Shown here piece after piece: positions 1 to 5,082 of a stretch of 6,969 nucleotides of DNA (position 1 is its first letter; every line of letters starts with the position of its first letter). The stretch is from JBGPBY01 sp041481485. Its GTDB lineage: Bacteria; Acidobacteriota; Terriglobia; 20CM-2-55-15. The stretch lies in contig JBGPBY010000397.1 in assembly GCA_041481485.1 (NCBI GenBank), forward strand, positions 1 to 6,969. The letters are read 5' to 3'. A model generated the notes under the pieces. The model was not told where the DNA came from, ran no database searches, and saw only the letters and a list, made by a program, of their open reading frames with translations. Position numbers and translations under genes: made by a program.

Positions 1-74
1 AGGGGCGGTCTATGACCGCCCACAATCTGGCGGATTGCATTCCTCAAAATTGTGGGCGGTCATAGACCGCCCCT
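1..74. repeat. Palindromic intergenic repeat, copy 1
   Basis: Positions 1-26 and 49-74 are perfect inverted repeats of 26 bp around a 22-base centre (27-48). Each arm is itself nearly palindromic: GGGCGGTC, TAT, GACCGCCC at 3-21. The element can therefore fold as one long hairpin or as two short ones. A second copy starts at 6901 with identical arms and a related centre; both centres contain TGCA(A/T)TCCTC in the same orientation. The arrangement resembles REP/BIME or small MITE-like intergenic repeats, but I cannot assign it to a named family. It lies 64 bp beyond the stop codon of the minus-strand cupin gene, a usual place for REP-type elements. The window begins exactly at the edge of the element, so the true left boundary is not visible. 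Confidence 0.9.
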
Positions 75-79
75 ACAGT

Positions 80-125
80 GGGAAATCACATTCATTCACA
101 AATCCCTGTCGTCTCGGGATTTCCC
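80..125 (-). terminator. Possible 3' hairpin of the cupin gene
   Basis: AAATCCC (100-106) and GGGATTT (116-122) form a 7-bp stem with a 9-base loop, 16 bases past the cupin stop on the minus strand. A competing stem pairs GGGAAATC (80-87) with GATTTCCC (118-125). The two stems share 118-122, so they exclude each other. There is no clear T-run after the stem on the minus strand. This may be a transcript-end hairpin rather than a typical intrinsic terminator. Confidence 0.3.
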
Positions 126-138
126 CTCACTTCCGGAT

Positions 139-1062
139 CTATCTCAGCTCGTCATTCGGCTGATAATTGTGCAGCATTTCCGGATAACCGTTCATCGCAA
201 GACGCGTGGACGTTCCCGTTCCGCCATGATGGGCGCGATGCCACATGCCCTTCGGCACGTAAACAACGTCACCTTGATCGGCAAGGAAGATCGGCAGAGA
301 ACCGATCTTGTATTCGATCTGGCCTTCCAGAACGAACCAGAATTCGCCGGACACTTCATGAAAGTGTCCCTTGTCCTTCGGATTGTCGGTCTGCGGATTT
401 CCACGAATGATATTCGCGAACGCACGATCGTCGTACACGAATGCACCGGCCGGATTTTTTCCCGCGGCAATGGTGCCGTTGAAATCCAGGAACGGCTTGT
501 TCCTGGTATCGTAGGCCTTCTTCCCGCTCACGCGAACCTTGACGAAGTCCATGCCCGGAACCGGCGTCGGCGTCTCATCGACCGGATACATCACCGGCGA
601 ATTCTGCACCGTCACTTCGAGGAACAGCGCGGGGGTGTCTCCCACGACCTCCATGTTGAAGACGTTGCGATACGGCACCTGAACCAGAAATCCCTTGGTG
701 GCCATGATCGGCGGCTGCCCTTCGATGTTGAACTGCACCGTTCCGGCCTGCATCACCCACCAGATCGGATTATCCGGACGGAACTGCCGCTTGGTCTTCG
801 TACCCGGCGCCAGCTGAATATATTCGGCCCGCAGGAGCTCATCGGAAACGACCGTTTCCTTCCACGCGGCCGTGCCTTTGTGCGACGCAAGCAACTCGGT
901 CAACTTCCAATGCGGCTTATTGGGAGCGGTCCACCCCGGATGTGTGCTCGGAACCGGCGCCCATGCGAGCGTTTCGCCGCGCTGTTGCGCGAGAACGGTC
1001 AGCGCCGGAACCAGACAGAGGGCAATCACGGCTACAAGAATCACCGATTTGAAGTAGCGCAT
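139..1062 (-). CDS. Secreted bicupin-domain protein
   Basis: The protein has 307 residues. Residues 1-25 look like a signal peptide (basic start MRYFK, hydrophobic core, then TVLA before QQRGE), so export is likely. The C-terminal half has a good cupin fold signature: HFHEVSGE at 233-240 gives H233, H235 and E240, and GDVVYVPKGMWH at 264-275 adds H275, the usual metal ligands. A first cupin-like unit at about 75-155 keeps the strand pattern (WWVMQAGTVQFNIEG) but lacks the HxH motif, so only the second site should bind metal. Bicupins include oxygenases, decarboxylases and sugar-binding proteins, and the substrate here cannot be read from sequence. The start at 1062 is chosen because AAGGAG (1072-1077) lies 9 bases upstream and the signal peptide begins there. 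An open extension to 1206 runs into a palindrome and is not believed. Confidence 0.9.
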   Translation of the reverse strand: MRYFKSVILVAVIALCLVPALTVLAQQRGETLAWAPVPSTHPGWTAPNKPHWKLTELLASHKGTAAWKETVVSDELLRAEYIQLAPGTKTKRQFRPDNPIWWVMQAGTVQFNIEGQPPIMATKGFLVQVPYRNVFNMEVVGDTPALFLEVTVQNSPVMYPVDETPTPVPGMDFVKVRVSGKKAYDTRNKPFLDFNGTIAAGKNPAGAFVYDDRAFANIIRGNPQTDNPKDKGHFHEVSGEFWFVLEGQIEYKIGSLPIFLADQGDVVYVPKGMWHRAHHGGTGTSTRLAMNGYPEMLHNYQPNDELR

Positions 1063-1071
1063 CTTTTGAGA

Positions 1072-1077
1072 CTCCTT
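1072..1077 (-). promoter_or_regulatory. Ribosome-binding site of the cupin gene
   Basis: On the minus strand the bases read AAGGAG, 9 bases before the ATG at 1062. This site decides the start in favour of the signal-peptide methionine over the longer open frame that begins inside the foldback repeat. Confidence 0.8.
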
Positions 1078-1100
1078 CGTTAATGAATGTTTTCCCCGGT

Positions 1101-1130
1101 ACGATATCGCGGGTTCCCGGTCTTTGTCTA
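1101..1130 (-). promoter_or_regulatory. Candidate sigma70-type promoter for the cupin gene
   Basis: On the minus strand TAGACA (1125-1130, five of six matches to TTGACA) is followed after 18 bases by TATCGT (1101-1106, four of six matches to TATAAT). Transcription would start near 1094, leaving a leader of about 30 bases that contains the AAGGAG site. The position is good but the -10 match is modest. Confidence 0.35.
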
Positions 1131-1140
1131 TTTCCGTGTG

Positions 1141-1233
1141 AAATGTCTGATGGCCGAATATTGAACAGTGAACAATGAACATTTCGGGGAAATGTTCATT
1201 GTTCACTGTTCAATATTCGGCCATCAGACATTT
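1141..1233. repeat. Perfect 45-bp foldback palindrome with heptamer arrays
   Basis: Positions 1141-1185 and 1189-1233 are exact reverse complements, leaving a central GGG (1186-1188). The left arm contains three tandem copies of NTGAACA (TTGAACA 1161-1167, GTGAACA 1168-1174, ATGAACA 1175-1181), mirrored in the right arm at 1193-1213. Identity stops sharply at both outer edges. It sits between the acetyltransferase stop (1285) and the candidate cupin promoter. As RNA it would form a very stable hairpin, but no T-run follows on either strand, so it is not a standard intrinsic terminator. It may be a small non-autonomous mobile repeat or a transcription barrier. Confidence 0.9.
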
Positions 1234-1284
1234 GACAACGTGGGCCGACCGCCTCCCAATGAGAGAGGTAGTTCTCGCCAGACC

Positions 1285-2241
1285 TCACCGCCAGTCGTCG
1301 ATGACGAAAACTCCCGGCCAGCTATGGCCCGGCTCGTTCGGAGCGTGCATGGCCACACCCTGCCGCATGGTACGGAACCCGCACTCGAGCAGGTGGCGAT
1401 ACGCCTCAATGCGTGCGAGATTCATGCCCGCATCGAGATGGGCAAGGCCGCTCGAGTCTGCGAACACATCGCAAGCAGTAATCAGATCGTGGAAGTGCCG
1501 AAGCGCCTCGGATCCGGGTAACGCAGCACCAAACTTGATGTAGCACCGGTTCTCTCCCGCTTCGGTATCACTGCCGCAGTGACAGACTGCAAACGCCACC
1601 AGCCGGCTATCGTTCCAGACCAGAATCGTTTCACCGGCCGCCTGCGTGCAAACCGCGCGGGTCTCAAGTTCAACGTTGAGGCCGGGATAAACGGCATCGG
1701 TAAGGGCGCCGCATTCCTGCAGGATGGATTCCTGCTCTGTTGACGGCAACTCCGAGAACCTGGACCAGGCCGGAGCCGGTTCCCGCCGGCGAGCTTCCCT
1801 GCTCATGATCGCCGTGAGGAATCGCGGCCAAAATCCGAACTTCTGATACAACCCGATGTGTTTTGCACTGTCGGCAAACGTGAACAAACCCGCTTGAGTG
1901 ATCTTCCATTTCTCGAAGCACTCCATTACAGGCTGGATCAAGTGATGACCAATGCTCCGATCCCAGTAGTCGGGATGGACCGTCAGAGGGCCGAAGAAAC
2001 CAAAGCTTCCCCAGCGTGTTGCAAAATTGGAACCGACGAGTTTGCCGTCAACCTCCGCGGCAAACGCTGCGCTGGGGTCTGTCCGCAATCGCAGGGCGAC
2101 ATAATCGACGTCAGTCCCCTGATTCTCGGGATCGGGAACACCAGCATGCGTTCCGAAAGCGAGCCGAAGGATTCGGCGAGCCTCGGGAATATCGCTTTCT
2201 CTTAACGGACGAATTGTGGGAATCGCAACTCGGGTCGGCAC
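1285..2241 (-). CDS. GNAT-family N-acetyltransferase with C-terminal extension
   Basis: The protein has 318 residues and no signal peptide, so it should act in the cytoplasm. Residues 8-145 form a GNAT domain, which transfers an acetyl group from acetyl-CoA to an amine. Motif A is PLTVHPDYWDRSIGHHLI (85-102), where RSIGHH occupies the CoA pyrophosphate-binding loop, usually (R/Q)xxGx(G/A); the last position is His instead of Gly or Ala. Motif B is visible in HIGLYQKFGFWPR (128-140). The remaining 170 residues end in a second acetyltransferase-like segment (MNLARIEAYRHLLECGFRTM, 273-292), as in tandem-GNAT proteins of the YitH type. The acceptor substrate is unknown. The start is GTG at 2241 with GAAGGA (2246-2251) only 4 bases upstream, a rather tight spacing; no better start is seen. 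It is separated from the cupin gene by the foldback palindrome and is probably transcribed separately. Confidence 0.85.
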   Translation of the reverse strand: MPTRVAIPTIRPLRESDIPEARRILRLAFGTHAGVPDPENQGTDVDYVALRLRTDPSAAFAAEVDGKLVGSNFATRWGSFGFFGPLTVHPDYWDRSIGHHLIQPVMECFEKWKITQAGLFTFADSAKHIGLYQKFGFWPRFLTAIMSREARRREPAPAWSRFSELPSTEQESILQECGALTDAVYPGLNVELETRAVCTQAAGETILVWNDSRLVAFAVCHCGSDTEAGENRCYIKFGAALPGSEALRHFHDLITACDVFADSSGLAHLDAGMNLARIEAYRHLLECGFRTMRQGVAMHAPNEPGHSWPGVFVIDDWR

Positions 2242-2252
2242 AACGTCCTTCG

Positions 2253-2486
2253 TTATGGAGCGGGAAGCGGTCTGACGTTTACAGATTGTTTCGCTGCTCC
2301 GGCGATGTTCAGCATGATCCCGGCATCATCCACCTGTTTGATCAGTGCAGGATCGAAAAACGCAAACGGCTCCAGGATTCCCGAATTGCGATCATCATGG
2401 TTTTGAGTATCGTAACGAATGTGCAACTGAACCCACAGGAAATAGCGTGCAGGCGCCGGCAATGCTGAAGAATCCAGCTGCCACAA
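2253..2486 (-). CDS. Doubtful small ORF or gene remnant
   Basis: A 77-codon frame starts at TTG (2484-2486) and ends with TAA 11 bp before the GTG of the acetyltransferase, on the same strand. The frame stays open further upstream to about 2558 without an ATG. The C-terminal half (for example ILEPFAFFDPALIKQVDDAG) has a natural amino-acid mix and codon use like the neighbouring genes. I do not recognise a family. There is no convincing ribosome-binding site. It could be a short hypothetical protein translationally coupled to the acetyltransferase, the 3' remnant of a decayed gene, or chance. Confidence 0.25.
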   Translation of the reverse strand: MWQLDSSALPAPARYFLWVQLHIRYDTQNHDDRNSGILEPFAFFDPALIKQVDDAGIMLNIAGAAKQSVNVRPLPAP

Positions 2487-2550
2487 TCCTGACTTCCAGA
2501 GTAGGCAGTAATGCTTCTCTGCTTGTGGTGCTGCGACGAGAGTAGATAAA

Positions 2551-2568
2551 TTTCGGACTCATCCGAAA
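2551..2568. promoter_or_regulatory. Small inverted repeat upstream of the phosphoesterase gene
   Basis: TTTCGGA (2551-2557) and TCCGAAA (2562-2568) form a perfect 7-bp inverted repeat with a 4-base centre, about 140 bp before the phosphoesterase start. It could be a regulator-binding site or a weak hairpin. Nothing else supports either reading. Confidence 0.25.
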
Positions 2569-2695
2569 CGTGGCTTCTTTGTCGCCCGCAATAATTCATT
2601 GTGAAGGCGTCGTTCAGGGATGCTTTACTCCAGCTCCTGTAATCCTGCGCAGTACCAGGTGAGCGGCTTTGCTTACTATCCTTTTCCAGGCCGTC

Positions 2696-2704
2696 AGGAG
2701 GTGA
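2696..2704 (+). promoter_or_regulatory. Strong ribosome-binding site of the phosphoesterase gene
   Basis: AGGAGGTGA is a full match to the anti-Shine-Dalgarno sequence, with 3 bases between its end and the ATG at 2708. This fixes the start and suggests efficient translation. Confidence 0.85.
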
Positions 2705-2707
2705 CAG

Positions 2708-4021
2708 ATGAAGAACTCTCTAAAAGCTCGTTCTATCTTGTTCGCATTGATTGCAGTGGGGGCTCTCCAGTCGTTGTTCACAGCGACCGCGCCACAGGCT
2801 TCTTCCCCTGCCAATAAAGCGTTTTCGTTTGCCGTGTATGGTGACTCACGATCAATGATGTATCTCCCGTACAAGCAAGACCAGGAGGCCGAAGCACGCC
2901 GGCTCATGGTCGACATGTTTGAATTGGTGCTTCCGGCGAAAGTAGCGCCAGAGGTGGTCCAAAAGGATGTCAAGCTGATCTATGACCCGTCCAGCAAGGA
3001 GTTGGTGGAGATGGTCATGCCGTTCGATACTGCAAGCGAAATAACCACGCTGAAGTTCGATAAGGGCTGGGTTACAGAGGCATCGGTCGAGGACAAAACA
3101 CTACTTCCCGGTGTGAGCCGCACAATGTTCCGGCTGGAAGGCGGCGATTGGGTTGCTAAAGAAGTCGTGGCGAACGTGAAGAGCGGACGGGCGCAGTTCA
3201 TTGTCAACACCGGAGACATGGTCTGGTGGGGCAAGCAGGGCGGCAAGCCCTCCGACAACCCGTACTGGAAACTGGTGAACGAAGACGTACTTAAGCAACT
3301 GCCCAAGCCGGACCACGAGATGGAGAAGGCAGGGCTGCCCGGGCGCGTATTTCCCGCTGTGGGAAATCACGAAGTGTGGGAAGACTCTGACGTCGAAGGC
3401 CTGTTGAACTCCTTTCCTTATTTGAAGAAGTTCGGGGTCACAAACAAACAACTCATCTACAAGTTCGATTACGAGGGCGTTCGCTTCATTTTTCTGTGGA
3501 CCGGCAAATACGATTATCGCAATCCATCAGGTTGGGAGGCCACCCGGCCCGCCTACGAAGCGCAGATGAAGCAGTTGCAACAGTGGCTGGATGAGGCCAA
3601 GGCGAACGGCACCAGGAAGGTCTTCATCTCCTTCCACGCTCCGGCCTTCTGCAGCGCTGGTATGGGGCCCATTCCTGAAGTGCAGAATCCCCACAAGACG
3701 ATTGCGGCGTATGCCAAGGACCTCGACATCGTGGTCTTCAACGGGCACGTTCACACGACGCAACTCTACCAGGTGGACGACGTGAAATACCTGGTGCTGG
3801 GCGGCGGCGGCGCGGAACAGGACCCCATCCTTCCCGGCAGGACCCATCTCAAGATGCCCGCCGGCTACCCGATGGATCAGTACTGGAAGGGCGCAAGCCC
3901 GATCGAGGAATACAACTACCTGCTGGTGGATGTGCAACCTGGAAAGCCAACACAGTTCACACTCAATCGTTTCCGGCCGGGGTCGGCTAAGCCGTTTGCG
4001 ACGGTTGAGCTATTTAAGTAA
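2708..4021 (+). CDS. Secreted calcineurin-like metallophosphoesterase
   Basis: The protein has 437 residues. Residues 1-32 look like a signal peptide (MKNSLKARS, a hydrophobic stretch, then ATAPQASS), so it should act in the periplasm or outside the cell. All the metallophosphoesterase blocks are present in order: GDSR (45-48), GDMVWWG (169-175), GNHE (219-222), SFHAP (309-313 region, H310) and GHVH (346-349). These supply the ligands for a two-metal centre that hydrolyses phosphomonoesters or phosphodiesters. The first block has Arg48 where the classic DxH motif has His, a variation known in secreted GDSR-type members. Blocks 1 and 2 are about 120 residues apart, far more than the usual 30-40, so a distinct insert lies at about 50-165. 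The substrate is unknown. The gene has its own strong ribosome-binding site and no same-strand partner within 330 bp. Confidence 0.92.
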   Translation: MKNSLKARSILFALIAVGALQSLFTATAPQASSPANKAFSFAVYGDSRSMMYLPYKQDQEAEARRLMVDMFELVLPAKVAPEVVQKDVKLIYDPSSKELVEMVMPFDTASEITTLKFDKGWVTEASVEDKTLLPGVSRTMFRLEGGDWVAKEVVANVKSGRAQFIVNTGDMVWWGKQGGKPSDNPYWKLVNEDVLKQLPKPDHEMEKAGLPGRVFPAVGNHEVWEDSDVEGLLNSFPYLKKFGVTNKQLIYKFDYEGVRFIFLWTGKYDYRNPSGWEATRPAYEAQMKQLQQWLDEAKANGTRKVFISFHAPAFCSAGMGPIPEVQNPHKTIAAYAKDLDIVVFNGHVHTTQLYQVDDVKYLVLGGGGAEQDPILPGRTHLKMPAGYPMDQYWKGASPIEEYNYLLVDVQPGKPTQFTLNRFRPGSAKPFATVELFK

Positions 4022-4140
4022 GTAGATTGCGGCCGAAAGACGATTTCAAGGGCTCCATTTTTCAAACACGGCAACGTATGTTCGCAACTGCAAGAGCGGT
4101 CTATCAAGGTGTGAATGAATTGCAAGACGGGGGTAAGAGT

Positions 4141-4296
4141 CCCTTCCTCAGCAGAGGTGGGGTGGATGCGCAATAATCCACTGGGAAAGCGCCGCTCAAG
4201 AGCGCAAGGGGTTCCCGCGGTTCATAGATGGCAACCGTCTGCCCAAAATGGGACGACCAGGGACAAATCATAAGTCGGCCTTCGAAACTTGAAGGC
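4141..4296 (+). promoter_or_regulatory. Hairpin cluster, possible structured leader
   Basis: Six non-overlapping hairpins can be drawn in about 155 bases. They are CCC..CCTC/GAGG.GGG (4141-4161), GTGGAT/ATCCAC (4162-4181, 8-base loop), GGGAA.GCGC/GCGC..TTCCC (4183-4216), AGATGG/CCGTCT (4226-4240, one G-U pair), CCCA/TGGG (4242-4252) and GCCTTC/GAAGGC (4278-4296). The metallothionein start is 60 bases further on. The spacing would suit a 5' leader with a regulatory fold, or a small RNA. It matches no riboswitch class I know, and stems of 4-6 bp can arise by chance. Confidence 0.25.
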
Positions 4297-4345
4297 TAGC
4301 GTGCTTTGGTGCTCGAAGTGCCTGCAAATTGGAAACGTATAACCT

Positions 4346-4350
4346 GGAGG
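4346..4350 (+). promoter_or_regulatory. Ribosome-binding site of the metallothionein gene
   Basis: GGAGG lies 6 bases before the ATG at 4357. It selects this start over an in-frame upstream GTG at 4306, which has no such site and would add 17 residues unlike the family. Confidence 0.85.
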
Positions 4351-4356
4351 AAAGCA

Positions 4357-4521
4357 ATGACCAAAACAGGGGAATGTTCCCATCCTGCATGCAATTGTCC
4401 TGCACCTGAAGGCGAAAAGTATTGCAGCAACTATTGTCGTGACGCCGGTGAAATCACGGAAATCGCCTGCAATTGCGGACATTCCGGTTGTTCTCAGGAA
4501 CTGATCAGTCAGGCTTCGTGA
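4357..4521 (+). CDS. Bacterial metallothionein
   Basis: This 54-residue cytoplasmic protein has eight cysteines (7, 12, 14, 23, 27, 38, 40, 45) and two histidines (9, 42). The order CxHxxCxC, then YCSNYC, then CNCGHSGC is that of the SmtA/BmtA-type prokaryotic metallothioneins, which hold zinc, cadmium or copper in a metal-thiolate cluster for storage and detoxification. Length and cysteine spacing fit the family; SmtA itself has nine cysteines, so one ligand differs. The tail after Cys45 is short and polar. The start has a strong GGAGG site. No SmtB/ArsR-type regulator gene is in the window and I could not find a clear 12-2-12 operator. The gene stands alone, preceded by a hairpin-rich leader, and its stop lies 13 bp from the convergent SnoaL-like gene. 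Confidence 0.92.
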   Translation: MTKTGECSHPACNCPAPEGEKYCSNYCRDAGEITEIACNCGHSGCSQELISQAS

Positions 4522-4534
4522 AATTCATGACGGA

Positions 4535-5041
4535 TCAGTCGGTGAAGACAGTCAGTTTGCGAAACTGAATCAGCCACTTCCCATTGCGTTTGACGAGGTG
4601 GTCTTCGGAGCGGCCCATTGCGGCTGCAGTCATCTTGCCATCGTCACCGCGGCGTACAGTCTGCCAGTACGATTGATGCACGGCCTCGCCGGCTTTAGGG
4701 AACGTGATGCGCACATTGCTGATCACGTGATACAGGTTCGACGTCGGCAATCCCTTCGCCTTGTTGTCATCGCGGCGCTTGATAAGGTCCGTGACGATTT
4801 TGCGGATCTGCTCGTGTCCCTTGCTGATATTGCCGTTTGAATCGATGACTGCGTCTTCAGTAAACACGGCGACATAGCCGTCGGCATCGAGTGAATCCAC
4901 CGTCCATACGTAACGCGCCATCACGTCCTCGACCGCAATACGGTCTTGATAGGTGCCGAGATTGTCCTCCCCAATGACGAGCGCAGGTGAGCTGATCAAT
5001 ACGATAAGCAGCACGATGATACCGGTGTAGTGCAGTCGCAT
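4535..5041 (-). CDS. Exported SnoaL/NTF2-like protein
   Basis: The protein has 168 residues. Residues 1-24 form a signal peptide with a long hydrophobic core (GIIVLLIVLISSPALVIG), so export is likely. Residues 30-165 have the pattern of the SnoaL-like branch of the NTF2 cone fold: an opening helix pair (IAVEDVMARYVWTVDSLD), the FTEDAVID turn (60-67), a helix around GHEQIRKIV (75-83), the HVISNVRI strand (105-112) and a closing NGKWLIQFRKLTV (153-165). NTF2-like domains include isomerases, dehydratases, cyclases and non-catalytic binders, and the activity is not predictable here. The ATG at 5041 has GGAGG (5051-5055) 9 bases upstream. The gene is divergent from the larger three-unit SnoaL-like gene, with only 41 bp between starts, and convergent with the metallothionein. 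Confidence 0.88.
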   Translation of the reverse strand: MRLHYTGIIVLLIVLISSPALVIGEDNLGTYQDRIAVEDVMARYVWTVDSLDADGYVAVFTEDAVIDSNGNISKGHEQIRKIVTDLIKRRDDNKAKGLPTSNLYHVISNVRITFPKAGEAVHQSYWQTVRRGDDGKMTAAAMGRSEDHLVKRNGKWLIQFRKLTVFTD

Positions 5042-5082
5042 GGCTTGTATCCTCCAGTTTGGTCCGCTTATGATACGTCACA
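5042..5082. promoter_or_regulatory. Very short divergent control region
   Basis: Only 41 bp separate the starts of two divergent SnoaL-like genes. The region holds the GGAGG site of the leftward gene, and promoter elements must overlap each other or extend into the coding sequences. A 5-bp inverted repeat, GATAC (5072-5076) and GTATC (5085-5089), spans the start of the rightward gene and could be an operator, but it is short enough to be chance. Confidence 0.4.

Larger units (their letters stand above)
2242..2707. other. Intergenic gap between divergent genes
   Basis: This 466-bp stretch separates the minus-strand acetyltransferase from the plus-strand phosphoesterase. Apart from the doubtful minus-strand frame at 2253-2486 it holds a small palindrome at 2551-2568 and the phosphoesterase ribosome-binding site at its right end. 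I found no convincing -35/-10 pair for either gene and no RNA gene. Confidence 0.6.
4022..4356 (+). other. Non-coding gap before the metallothionein gene
   Basis: This 335-bp stretch has no believable gene. The left part (4022-4140) shows no clear terminator for the phosphoesterase and no RNA gene. The right part is rich in short hairpins (listed separately) and ends with the metallothionein ribosome-binding site. Short open frames cross 4078-4292 on the plus strand, but none has a start with a ribosome-binding site or a recognisable product. Confidence 0.5.

Noticed and set aside
52..1083. A 343-codon open frame on the plus strand opposite the cupin gene
   Set aside because: It is antisense to a gene with a signal peptide, cupin motifs and a ribosome-binding site. 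Its product is rich in Arg and His with no recognisable domain, the usual look of a shadow frame.
1063..1206. A 48-codon N-terminal extension of the cupin gene
   Set aside because: It starts inside the foldback palindrome, encodes repeat-derived residues, and would bury the signal peptide. The AAGGAG site supports the start at 1062.
1160..1214. LexA/DinR-like box made from GAAC and GTTC half-sites in the foldback
   Set aside because: The Gram-positive type box needs GAAC and GTTC separated by 4 bases; the facing half-sites here are much further apart, and no SOS gene is adjacent.
4130..4292. Plus-strand frame of about 50 codons with fairly natural amino-acid composition
   Set aside because: It has no start codon with a ribosome-binding site and no recognisable family; two other frames here are also partly open. 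It could be a gene fragment, but nothing supports it.
4022..4305. Group I or II intron, cobalamin riboswitch or tRNA in the gap
   Set aside because: I looked for a group II domain V, a TpsiC arm and a cobalamin core and found no convincing match.
4338..4343. TATAAC as a -10 box for the metallothionein
   Set aside because: Transcription would begin at about the Shine-Dalgarno site, and there is no -35 match at 16-18 bases.
4222..4482. An 86-codon minus-strand frame over the metallothionein
   Set aside because: It is antisense to the clear metallothionein; the Cys and aromatic residues are a by-product of the opposite strand.
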